A stretch of 5,159 nucleotides of DNA from an uncultured Coriobacteriales bacterium (GCA_934662525.1 CAKUKJ010000202.1:1-5159), one strand, 5' to 3'; counted from the first letter of the stretch, positions 1-5,159 are shown. Numbers and translations are program-made. Notes: a model not told the origin generated them from the letters alone.

Positions 1-151
1 CCATGATGCCCGCCGCAAACCCCGTGAGTCCGCGCTGCACATGCTCGTGCAGTTCTTGCCGCATGAAGATGACGCATGCGGCGCCTAACACCGTCCCGGC
101 AAACGGTATTCCTATGCCCCACGCAAGCGTGGCGATGTTCGACCAATCCAT
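1..151 (-). CDS. ZIP-family divalent metal transporter, N-terminal fragment
   Basis: Only the first 50 residues are present; the gene runs off the left edge. The protein starts MDWSNIATLAWGIGIPFAGT. A first membrane helix lies at about residues 10-30, followed by a charged loop with two histidines (about 31-40) and then GLTGFAAGIM, the start of a second helix. The pattern 'helix, F-M-R-x-E-L loop, Q-R-G-L-x-G-F-A-A-G' is what I recall from bacterial ZIP (zinc/iron permease) proteins, which import Zn2+, Fe2+ or Mn2+ across the cytoplasmic membrane. The ATG at 151 is preceded by GGGAGGT (155-161) at a short spacing, which supports this start. The gene diverges from the NifX-like gene across a 253-base gap. 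The metal specificity and the conserved histidine-containing helices IV and V lie outside the window, so the family call rests on the N-terminus alone. Confidence 0.72.
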   Translation of the reverse strand, partial: MDWSNIATLAWGIGIPFAGTVLGAACVIFMRQELHEHVQRGLTGFAAGIM

Positions 152-164
152 GCGACCTCCCAAC

Positions 165-189
165 GGGCGAGGAGCAAAGGGCGTCGCCC
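165..189 (-). promoter_or_regulatory. Possible leader hairpins before the ZIP gene
   Basis: Just upstream of the ZIP ribosome binding site, GGGCGA (165-170) is the reverse complement of TCGCCC (184-189), giving a 6-bp stem with a 13-base loop. GGGCG (179-183) can instead pair with CGCCC (185-189) in a tight local hairpin. The two pairings share the same 3' element and exclude each other. Such a switch could affect access to the ribosome binding site, but in GC-rich DNA short stems like these also arise by chance. No known riboswitch class is recognised. Confidence 0.18.
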
Positions 190-207
190 ATAAGTAAGAT
201 TAAACAA

Positions 208-223
208 ACTATTATGTAGTATA
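208..223 (-). promoter_or_regulatory. Candidate -10 and inverted repeat for the ZIP gene
   Basis: On the minus strand there is a TATACT box (218-223), a good match to the -10 consensus, inside an AT-rich patch that stands out from the GC-rich surroundings. The -35 region at 17 bases reads GTCAAC and is poor. Immediately downstream and overlapping the box is a short inverted repeat, ACTA-TTATG-TAGT (208-220), placed where a repressor of a metal-uptake gene might bind. The predicted 5' leader would be about 60 bases. The promoter is plausible from sequence; the operator role is speculative. Confidence 0.33.
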
Positions 224-330
224 CGGCCGCTTTGGCGTGGGTTGACGCACGTCTTGCATATACGCCGATATCGCATGGATGTCGCTCGGCCTTCGCTGTG
301 GGTTTGCTGCTCGAGAGGAACCTTGGCAAA

Positions 331-359
331 GTGACCTTTCTCTCAGCGGGCGCTATACT
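331..359 (+). promoter_or_regulatory. Candidate sigma-70 promoter of the NifX-like gene
   Basis: GTGACC (331-336, 4 of 6 matches to TTGACA) is followed after 17 bases by TATACT (354-359, 5 of 6 matches to TATAAT). Transcription would start near 366, leaving a leader of about 40 bases before the ATG at 405. The rest of the 152-404 gap shows no coding region with a ribosome binding site. Confidence 0.5.
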
Positions 360-404
360 CTCATGGACTATGTATAGAACGGAATCGAAGCGAAAGGAAC
401 CACC

Positions 405-767
405 ATGCGTATTTGCGTCACCGCTGAGACCGACGGGGGCATGTCCGCCCCGCGCTGCTCGCATTTCGGCCGCACGCCCTACTTCGCCTTTATCGACGTT
501 GCGTCCGACAACTCGCTTGCCTTCGTCAAGGCCGTGAAGAACGACGCCCACGAGAAGGGCCACGGTGCCATCGTCGATCTTATCAAGGCCAACGGCGCCG
601 ACGCCATCGTCATCGCCAACATCGGTGCCCCCATGCTTGAGAATTTGAAGCAGGCCGGTTTGGCAACTTATCAGAACAAGGAGGAGACCACGGTTGAGGG
701 TGCCGCTCGCGCATTCGCGGAGTGCCGTGTGACGGCCGCCCAAGGCCATGGCGGCTGCAGCCACTAA
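405..767 (+). CDS. NifB/NifX-type iron-molybdenum cofactor-binding domain protein
   Basis: The product is a small soluble 120-residue protein made of a single dinitrogenase FeMo-cofactor biosynthesis domain (the NifX/NafY/NifB C-terminal family, RNase H-like fold). It opens with a beta strand, MRICVTAE, followed by the family signature S-H-F-G-R-x-x-Y-F (19-27). The central G-H-G (52-54) comes next, then GADAIVIANIGAPMLENL (64-81), which matches the usual 'G-A-D-x-V-I-x-x-x-I-G-x-x-x-x-x-x-L' stretch. The C-terminal tail is cysteine and histidine rich (C107, H115, C118, H120) and could bind a metal or cluster. Stand-alone proteins of this type are common in anaerobes that do not fix nitrogen. 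Their role is not settled, and Fe-S or Mo/Fe cluster carriage is the usual suggestion. The start is well supported: AAAGGA (393-398) lies 6 bases before the ATG. No nif genes are visible nearby. The family call is firm; the function is not. Confidence 0.88.
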   Translation: MRICVTAETDGGMSAPRCSHFGRTPYFAFIDVASDNSLAFVKAVKNDAHEKGHGAIVDLIKANGADAIVIANIGAPMLENLKQAGLATYQNKEETTVEGAARAFAECRVTAAQGHGGCSH

Positions 768-814
768 ACGAACGTCAAATTGTCCGCTGGCGAACTCTAA
801 GTCTCGCTATGCAA

Positions 815-863
815 CAAGGCCCCGCAATTCCGGTGCCCAAACGGGCCGGGTTGCGGGGCCTTG
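815..863. terminator. Bidirectional hairpin terminator between convergent genes
   Basis: CAAGGCCCCGCAA (815-827) pairs perfectly over 13 bp with TTGCGGGGCCTTG (851-863). The 23-base centre can extend the structure through GCCC (835-838) with GGGC (843-846). It lies 47 bases past the NifX-like stop and 37 bases past the stop of the leftward gene, exactly where a shared terminator is expected. On both strands the 3' side is only mildly T-rich (TTGCGTTGT on plus, TTGTTGC on minus), so it lacks a classical U-tract. Termination may rely on stem strength or on Rho. Confidence 0.75.
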
Positions 864-900
864 CGTTGTCAATGCGCATGCGCGCCGGATTTAGAGGGGC

Positions 901-1626
901 TTAGTACGCATCGTCTTCCCAGCGACCCCCAGAGTAGCGGTCCTCCTGATAGTTGCCGCTTGCAAAGTTGTGGTCGCGGGTGCGCTTGGGATAGCGGCGG
1001 TAGAGTTCCTCGGGTTCGCCGCCGCCTGCGGGCGTGCTGATGACGCGCGAGACGAAAATGTCGCGCTTGCGGTAGTTGAAGTCCGCCATGGCGCGCACGA
1101 CCTCGCCGTTCTCGACGAATTCGGTCATCAGCACGTGATGCACGTATCCGTCGGGGTCGTATTCGATGGTAGCGGCGAGGCTGCCGGGCTGACCAGGCTT
1201 GTCGGTGGTCTCCAGGCGCAGGTGGACGGGCGCCGCCGGCGGCACGCCTTCTTCCTCGTTGGGGATAATCTCAACGCGCGTGAAGCCGTAGCCCTTCTCG
1301 CCGACTCCCATGTAGAGTGCACCTATCTCGCCGAACTGGAATCCCGAGAGCTCGCGTGCCTCCCCAAGCAGCATGTTCACATATTCGGTTGCCTCGACAA
1401 GCTCATGCGCGAGCTCGTTGGTCTTGTCGGGCTCTCCCTCGGCAAAGGGGAACGCATAGACGGTCTTAAACCCGCCCTTCTTGCGGCGCGACGTCATCAC
1501 GGGCAGCATGCCCTTTACGCCGAAGGGGAAGTTGGCGTCGTTGTCGACCGTCACGTCGATGGAGCGCTCGGCGCCCAGCTCGTGCCGTTCGCTGCCGTAC
1601 ATGTCGTTTGCGCCGATGAATTCCAA
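901..1626 (-). CDS. Uncharacterised soluble protein, 241 residues
   Basis: I do not recognise a family. The protein begins MEFIGANDMYGSERHELGAE and has no signal peptide or membrane helix. What can be seen: a basic patch with R47, R48, K49, K50 and K54; a likely helix at about 68-95 (many E, L and A); a glycine-rich turn segment (about 104-116); a Pro/Ala linker (about 127-133); and a strand-rich segment (133-196) with a Y-D-P-D-G turn. The tail (about 200-241) is Gly, Arg, Asp and Tyr rich and probably disordered. The start chosen is a TTG at 1626, because AAAAGGAG lies 5 bases upstream. A longer frame back to a TTG at 1671 has no ribosome binding site and overlaps a good -10 box. The gene follows hslO in the same direction after 78 bases, so the two may be co-transcribed. 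No function is inferred. Confidence 0.8.
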   Translation of the reverse strand: MEFIGANDMYGSERHELGAERSIDVTVDNDANFPFGVKGMLPVMTSRRKKGGFKTVYAFPFAEGEPDKTNELAHELVEATEYVNMLLGEARELSGFQFGEIGALYMGVGEKGYGFTRVEIIPNEEEGVPPAAPVHLRLETTDKPGQPGSLAATIEYDPDGYVHHVLMTEFVENGEVVRAMADFNYRKRDIFVSRVISTPAGGGEPEELYRRYPKRTRDHNFASGNYQEDRYSGGRWEDDAY

Positions 1627-1670
1627 GGTCGCTCCTTTTCCCGAATGCGGGCGGTTCGTTGAGTGGGTCA

Positions 1671-1676
1671 AGTATA
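1671..1676 (-). promoter_or_regulatory. Candidate -10 box for the uncharacterised gene
   Basis: The minus strand carries TATACT 44 bases before the TTG start, in the gap after hslO. Transcription from here would begin near 1664 and leave a leader just under 40 bases that contains the ribosome binding site. The -35 region at 17 bases (GCGCAC) is poor, so the promoter may be weak or need an activator, or the gene may mainly be read through from hslO. Confidence 0.35.
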
Positions 1677-1704
1677 GCGTGCGGTGCGTGTGCGTGCGCC
1701 CAGA

Positions 1705-2670
1705 CTACTCCTGCCTGTCCCCCTGCTTCGCGCCGTCCTCATCGGCATCTGTGCCCATTTCGGCAAGCAAGCCGCGCAGCTCATCGAGGGAGAAGGTGTA
1801 CTTTTTCGCGCAGAAGTTGCAGGCGACCTCCACGGGCTCGCCTTCGTCGATGAGCTTTTGGAGCTCATCTTTGCCCAGCGAGATGAGCATGCGCTCGGTG
1901 CGCTCGTGGCTGCAGTTGCAGGCGAACGAGCAGGGGCTCACCTCAAGCGGCTCGAAGTCGAGGCCCTCGAGCACGCGTTCCAGGATGTCGACGGGCGTCA
2001 GGCCGTCGTCGAGCAGCTTGGTGACCGAGTGCAGCCCGCTCAGGTTGGCCTCGAGCTTGGAGAGCGCCTCCTCGGAGCAGTCGGGCATGGCTTGCACAAT
2101 GAAGCCGCCTGCCTGCTTCACCGACAGGTCGATGTCCACAAGCACGCCCACGCCCACCGAGGTGGGGATCTGCTCGCTCTGCACGTAGTAGGCGCTGATG
2201 TCGTCGCCTATCTCGCCGGTGAACAGGTCGAGCTGGCTGCAGTAGGGCTCGCCCCATGTCGTGTCTTGGATAACGGTGAGGCTGCCTTGGCCCACAGCGC
2301 CTGCCACGTCGAGCTTGCCCTGGTCGTTAAGTGGCAGCCACACGTCGGGGTTGCCTGCGAAGCCCTTCACGTGGCCCTGCGAGTCGGCGGTCACCGTGAG
2401 GCTTGCGATGGGGCCGTCGCCCTTGACGATGAGGCTCAGAAGCTCGCCGGGGTCCTTGAGCATCGAGCCCATCATGGCGCCGGCTGTGAGGAGGCGCCCC
2501 AGCGCGGCGGTCACAACCGGGCTCGTCTGATGCGCGTCGCGGGCGAACTGCACGATGCGCCTCGTCGTTGTGGCAAACGCGCGGATCTCGCCCGCGCCCG
2601 CCGTCCCGCGCACCACGTAGTCGGTATCGCCCAGCGCCTCGATTTGCGCGTTCAGCTCGTTTGTGGTCAT
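1705..2670 (-). CDS. hslO: Hsp33 family redox-regulated molecular chaperone
   Basis: The product is a 321-residue cytoplasmic holdase that is off while its cysteines bind zinc and is switched on by oxidative unfolding. Its length is slightly above the usual 290 or so. The N-terminal domain (about 1-235) carries recognisable Hsp33 stretches: TTRRIVQFARDAHQTSPVVT (35-54), LGRLLTAGAMMG (57-68), KGDGPI (83-88), V-K-G-F-A-G-N-P (101-108), and YYVQSEQIPT (161-170). The C-terminal redox switch is intact: C251-N-C253, 30 residues, then C284-N-F-C287, the canonical C-x-C and C-x-x-C zinc ligands. Extra cysteines lie at 144, 198 and 247. The acidic tail (307-321) looks flexible. The ATG at 2670 is preceded by AGGAG (2677-2681) at 6 bases, so the start is secure. 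The uncharacterised gene lies 78 bases downstream on the same strand. Confidence 0.97.
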   Translation of the reverse strand: MTTNELNAQIEALGDTDYVVRGTAGAGEIRAFATTTRRIVQFARDAHQTSPVVTAALGRLLTAGAMMGSMLKDPGELLSLIVKGDGPIASLTVTADSQGHVKGFAGNPDVWLPLNDQGKLDVAGAVGQGSLTVIQDTTWGEPYCSQLDLFTGEIGDDISAYYVQSEQIPTSVGVGVLVDIDLSVKQAGGFIVQAMPDCSEEALSKLEANLSGLHSVTKLLDDGLTPVDILERVLEGLDFEPLEVSPCSFACNCSHERTERMLISLGKDELQKLIDEGEPVEVACNFCAKKYTFSLDELRGLLAEMGTDADEDGAKQGDRQE

Positions 2671-2688
2671 GACGCTCTCCTATCCTTC

Positions 2689-2753
2689 ATCATAGCGTTT
2701 GCGTTTTCGCAAGGCTTGATGTGTCCCTATCGTTTTAACGGCCACGCATTATA
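2689..2753 (-). promoter_or_regulatory. Candidate hslO promoter elements and a palindrome
   Basis: Two minus-strand -10 candidates lie ahead of hslO: TATGAT (2689-2694), only 18 bases from the ATG, and a perfect TATAAT (2748-2753), which would give a leader of about 70 bases. Neither has a convincing -35 at 16-18 bases. Between them is a perfect inverted repeat, TTGCG-TTTT-CGCAA (2699-2712), which could be an operator or a leader hairpin depending on which box is used. The upstream TATAAT is preferred because the nearer box would start transcription almost on the ribosome binding site. Confidence 0.35.
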
Positions 2754-2912
2754 CAGGCCCATACGTGGAGCCGTTGTGGGTGGATGTCGTATGCGGGAGG
2801 CGTTTACGCTCCAACGAACGACGCGCGTCTGGATGGTTCTGGCGTCGGGTAGCGTTTGTGGCTGCTGATATGCCCGGGCGGCCTTCGGTACGAATGGACC
2901 GACTTGCCGTTC
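2754..2912. other. Spacer between the LuxR-type regulator and hslO
   Basis: No gene with a ribosome binding site is seen here. Past the regulator's stop is a short hairpin, TCGGT (2885-2889) with ACCGA (2898-2902) and an 8-base loop, without a U-tract. It is too weak to call a terminator. A second imperfect hairpin surrounds the GGAGGCGTTTACGCTCC segment near 2793-2809. Transcription from the regulator might therefore read into hslO. Confidence 0.4.
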
Positions 2913-4457
2913 TCACACATGCGTCTGCATACGCGCCCGAAGCATCTCAACCAGCTCTTGACGCCCATGCGCATCGGTCTTGGCGTAGATGTTGCGCAAA
3001 TGCGTGCGCAGCGTGCTTTCGGTGATGCAGGCGACCTCGCAGATTGTGGCGTTGTCGTTGCCTTGGAGCACGAGCAGCGAGATTTCGCGCTCGCGCTCCG
3101 ACAGGGGGAGGCCGGCGCAGAGCCGCGCCATGTCTGCAAGCGTAAGTGCCGTCACGTTTTCTGTAGGAGACTCTTGGAACACCCGATCGGCGTTTGGCTG
3201 ATCCTCTTCGGTCTCAATCCGCTTGACGACGTCTCCGTCTTCAAGCAAGAACATCGATACGAGAACGGTGACGCCGATGATTGCCGAGGCGGTTGCCACG
3301 AGCGGCAGCGTCGACAAGTCCAGCTTGGCGCAAAGCAACTCACCTGCTGTGCTGCATGCAGTGAGGGCGATTTGACCCAGGGCAAACACGAACGCCCCGC
3401 CTCTGGGGTCGTGCTCTGCGATGCGCCCCCACAGCGTCCAAGTGAACACGCGGAAAAATGCCCAGGCCCCGCCGATGGCCAGAGCCTCGTAATGCTGACT
3501 ACCCGGTTCCAGAACGAGCGTGAGAAGCAGGCAGCCAATGACGAGCGGGGTGATGAGGCGATAGAGTCGTGAAAAGCCCCCGATGCGTCCTCTGCCCAGA
3601 CGGGCCACGCACGCGATTGCAAGGCAGGTGAAGATGCCGGCGATAAGCGTATACAGCTCGGTCGACACCGTCGTCTTGGTCTCGGAGAGATGATTGGCGG
3701 CTATGAACACCGCGCCCAGGGCCCCTGTTGCGACAAAGGGTTTGAGGTTGGCCCATGCGTGCGGGTTGGCCGTTGCCCGGCCGCCACGCCAGGCCCCCGC
3801 CGCTTCGGTTTCATGCACGCCGTCGACCTCGCCTCGCAATGTGACAAGCGCGACTCCCGACAGCAGGGGCAGCACGGGCCTCAGCAGCAGGGCCGCTTCA
3901 GGGGCAAGGTTCGCCTCAATCAGGCAGATGCCAAACGACAGCGCATAGCCGCCCGCCGCGCAGGCCAGCATATGTGTTGCCCCGCAAAGGCTGAGCAACT
4001 CTCCCCATAGCACGACGAGCCCGGCGCTTGTGGCGAACAGCAGCCTGCCGATCACGACGCCGCCCAGACGGGCCTCCTCGCCGACCCAGCCGCTGAGGTA
4101 GAGAGTCGCCGTGCCGAGGGCCGGTCCAAGGCACGAAATCCAAACGAGCCAGCGACATTCGACAAGCATGCCCGGCCTGCGCCGCGCAAGGAAGCCGAAT
4201 CCCGCCAACAAGCACAGGAGAAGCGCCGTCGCCGCATAGCCCCAAACGTCGAGGGCCTCTCGAACGCCGGCCAAGGGGGCGGGGAAGAGCGTCGGTGAGA
4301 TGTCGATGGTCTGCCAGCCCAAATAGCAGCCGATGCCGATGGATGTGAGAACGCGCGCGGCTGGGCTCAGAAGGGGCCGACAGGCGTCTGCGTGGCCGTT
4401 CTTGACAACGACCCCGCAAGAACGGCCTGTTTGTTGCTCGTTTGCCGATTCGTGCAT
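2913..4457 (-). CDS. Membrane-embedded LuxR-type transcriptional regulator
   Basis: The 514-residue protein combines about twelve predicted membrane helices with a C-terminal LuxR DNA-binding domain. Hydrophobic segments lie near residues 35-55, 70-90, 103-122, 132-155, 160-180, 187-206, 239-256, 268-287, 300-317, 325-345, 354-375 and 384-404. A charged linker (405-445) leads to the helix-turn-helix: L-S-E-R-E-R-E (452-458), then TICEVACITESTLRTHLRNI (471-490), the recognition region, and YAKTDAHGRQELVEML to about 506. No receiver domain or histidine kinase is present, so it is probably a one-component membrane sensor that binds DNA while anchored. Such 12-helix LuxR proteins are abundant in Eggerthellaceae beside exported reductases. 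The start is the ATG at 4457, with GGAGGG about 10 bases upstream; a TTG at 4502 lacks a ribosome binding site. It diverges from the Tat flavoprotein gene, its probable target. The ligand is unknown. Confidence 0.9.
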   Translation of the reverse strand: MHESANEQQTGRSCGVVVKNGHADACRPLLSPAARVLTSIGIGCYLGWQTIDISPTLFPAPLAGVREALDVWGYAATALLLCLLAGFGFLARRRPGMLVECRWLVWISCLGPALGTATLYLSGWVGEEARLGGVVIGRLLFATSAGLVVLWGELLSLCGATHMLACAAGGYALSFGICLIEANLAPEAALLLRPVLPLLSGVALVTLRGEVDGVHETEAAGAWRGGRATANPHAWANLKPFVATGALGAVFIAANHLSETKTTVSTELYTLIAGIFTCLAIACVARLGRGRIGGFSRLYRLITPLVIGCLLLTLVLEPGSQHYEALAIGGAWAFFRVFTWTLWGRIAEHDPRGGAFVFALGQIALTACSTAGELLCAKLDLSTLPLVATASAIIGVTVLVSMFLLEDGDVVKRIETEEDQPNADRVFQESPTENVTALTLADMARLCAGLPLSEREREISLLVLQGNDNATICEVACITESTLRTHLRNIYAKTDAHGRQELVEMLRARMQTHV

Positions 4458-4534
4458 CTCGATAGGTCCCTCCGGCTTGTGCTGGGAGCTGAAAAACGTC
4501 AAATGCCCAGTTTACGGCTTTGTCGCAAATGCAA

Positions 4535-4575
4535 TACCTCACAGTCTACCTCACATGAGGATGTGGCGTACCTCA
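4535..4575. repeat. TACCTCA triple repeat, candidate regulator binding site
   Basis: TACCTCA occurs three times in the same direction at 4535-4541, 4547-4553 and 4569-4575. Start-to-start distances are 12 and 22 bases, roughly one and two helical turns. Similarity extends to ten bases (TACCTCACAG, TACCTCACAT, TACCTCATAG). An inverted half copy, TGAGG (4556-4560), makes a perfect CCTCA-CA-TGAGG palindrome with the second copy. The cluster sits in the divergent gap, 78-118 bases before the regulator's ATG and 144-184 bases before the flavoprotein's GTG. This is a typical place for a LuxR-type regulator that controls its neighbour and perhaps itself. The repeats are seen directly; the binding role is inferred. 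Confidence 0.55.
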
Positions 4576-4604
4576 TAGTTTCGCGCGGTTTCGACGCCGA
4601 GACG

Positions 4605-4610
4605 TATGGT
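4605..4610 (+). promoter_or_regulatory. Possible -10 box of the flavoprotein gene
   Basis: TATGGT matches the -10 consensus at 4 of 6 positions, and the -35 position at 17 bases (CGCGCG) is no match at all. The third TACCTCA copy would then be centred roughly 44 bases before the start of transcription, where activators that replace a missing -35 usually bind. The leader would be about 100 bases. This is a low-confidence proposal. Confidence 0.22.
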
Positions 4611-4648
4611 GCGAATGCGCCCGGGCGGCAATGATGCATGTTGTTCGA

Positions 4649-4668
4649 CCGACGCGCATCTTCGTCGG
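4649..4668 (+). other. Small stem-loop in the flavoprotein leader
   Basis: CCGACG (4649-4654) pairs with CGTCGG (4663-4668) around an 8-base loop, 37 bases before the ribosome binding site. It could influence leader stability. There is no T-run, so it is not a terminator, and a stem of this size may be chance in GC-rich DNA. Confidence 0.25.
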
Positions 4669-4718
4669 CAACGTCTTCGGCTTGGGCCGCGCGCCCATCA
4701 AAACAAGGAGGAGTCATC

Positions 4719-5159
4719 GTGAACGATAACGCCCTGAACCGCCGTTCCTTCGTCGCCCTTTCCTGCGCAGCGGCTGGAGCCCTTGCGGCTGCGGGCGTGG
4801 CTTCCGCCCATGCCGACGAGGTCGTCTCTTCTGCCCGCGCCCTCGGCGACGTCGACGTCAACTTCGCCGAGGAAGTCGAGGTGCTTGTCGTGGGCGCCGG
4901 CCTTTCCGGCATGATGGGCGCCTGGGAGATCGCCTCGGCGGGCCATCAGGTGCTCATCGCCGAGCAGAACGGATTCCTCGGCGGTGACGCCATCTATTCG
5001 GCCGCTTGCATGATGTGCACCACCGCCGAGCTCACCAAGGAGGAACGCCCTGAGAAGTATATGGACGAGGCCACCATCCGTGAGCGGTTTGCCCCTTACT
5101 ACGACAACGAGCTCGCCCTCGACAAGCTCGTGGAGAACCAGATGTGGGCAGGCAAGTGG
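4719..5159 (+). CDS. Tat-exported FAD-dependent reductase, N-terminal part
   Basis: The first 147 residues are visible and the frame is open to the right edge. A twin-arginine signal starts the protein: N-R-R-S-F-V-A-L (7-14), a small-residue hydrophobic stretch (15-30) and a likely cleavage A-H-A|D-E after residue 32. A linker of about 20 residues leads into the FAD-binding Rossmann motif EVLVVGAGLSGMMGAWEIAS (54-73, G-x-G-x-x-G at 59-64). Next come the ribose-binding acidic end of strand two (IAEQ, 80-83) and F-L-G-G-D (86-90). This fits the fumarate/urocanate reductase-like flavoproteins that work outside the membrane as terminal anaerobic reductases. No haem motif (C-x-x-C-H) and no FMN-binding domain precede the FAD domain, so electrons would have to come from a separate partner. 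The GTG start has a perfect AGGAGG (4706-4711) 7 bases upstream. The divergent membrane LuxR-type protein probably regulates it. The substrate-binding half is outside the window. Confidence 0.85.
   Translation, partial: MNDNALNRRSFVALSCAAAGALAAAGVASAHADEVVSSARALGDVDVNFAEEVEVLVVGAGLSGMMGAWEIASAGHQVLIAEQNGFLGGDAIYSAACMMCTTAELTKEERPEKYMDEATIRERFAPYYDNELALDKLVENQMWAGKW

Noticed and set aside
874..883. Perfect palindrome GCGCATGCGC between the terminator and the stop of the uncharacterised gene
   Set aside because: Short self-complementary GC-rich words are common here. It has no T-run and no clear relation to a promoter.
970..1662. 230-codon plus-strand open frame opposite the uncharacterised gene
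   Set aside because: It is His/Val/Gly/Ala-rich mirror translation typical of antisense shadows. The minus-strand frame has the good ribosome binding site and a hairpin terminator behind it.
1627..1671. Upstream TTG start adding 15 residues to the uncharacterised protein
   Set aside because: There is no ribosome binding site before it, and it overlaps the candidate -10 box. The added sequence itself contains the ribosome binding site for the TTG at 1626.
1684..2868. Long open frame (394 codons) on the plus strand
   Set aside because: It lies antisense to hslO, whose protein is unmistakable. The frame is open because of GC-rich third codon positions, and it has no recognisable domain or convincing ribosome binding site.
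2856..3572. 238-codon plus-strand open frame
   Set aside because: It is antisense to the C-terminal half of the LuxR-type regulator, and its product shows no domain and a composition typical of a shadow frame.
4458..4502. TTG start adding 15 residues to the LuxR-type regulator
   Set aside because: No ribosome binding site precedes it, while the ATG at 4457 has GGAGGG at a usable spacing.
4535..4575. Repeats as a CRISPR or transposon end
   Set aside because: The units are only 7-10 bases with unequal short spacers, with no cas genes, transposase or target duplication nearby. An operator is the simpler reading.
4764..4766. C16 of the flavoprotein as a lipoprotein attachment site
   Set aside because: The preceding residues A-L-S do not fit a lipobox, which needs Leu or similar at -3, and an A-H-A cleavage site follows further on.

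Overview
The window is GC-rich, every gap is short, and it carries six protein genes: four complete and two cut by the window edges. The gene types and protein style suggest an anaerobic gut actinomycete of the class Coriobacteriia, probably Eggerthellaceae (Eggerthella, Slackia, Gordonibacter and relatives). The main reason is the pairing at the right end of a 12-helix membrane protein carrying a LuxR-type DNA-binding domain with a divergent Tat-exported flavoprotein reductase. This arrangement is expanded in that family. The taxonomic call is an inference, because no rRNA or other marker gene is present.

Left part (1-903). The start of a ZIP-family metal transporter runs leftward off the window. 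A 253-base AT-richer gap separates it from a rightward gene for a small NifB/NifX-type cofactor-binding protein. That gene converges on the next one, and between them lies a strong hairpin (815-863) that can act as a terminator in both directions.

Middle (901-2670, both genes leftward). hslO encodes the redox-regulated chaperone Hsp33 with an intact zinc-binding cysteine set. It is followed 78 bases later by an unrecognised soluble protein of 241 residues. That second gene has a TTG start with a very good ribosome binding site, and it may have its own promoter in the gap.

Right part (2913-5159). A leftward 514-residue membrane-embedded LuxR-type regulator and a rightward Tat-signal FAD enzyme (N-terminal 147 residues only) are divergently arranged. 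The 261-base gap between them contains three same-direction copies of TACCTCA and an inverted half copy. This is the best candidate in the window for a regulator binding site. The likely model is that the regulator senses a small molecule at the membrane and switches on the exported reductase, which would use that molecule as a respiratory electron acceptor. The substrate cannot be read from the visible part.

No tRNA, rRNA, CRISPR array, insertion sequence, attachment site or pseudogene was seen.
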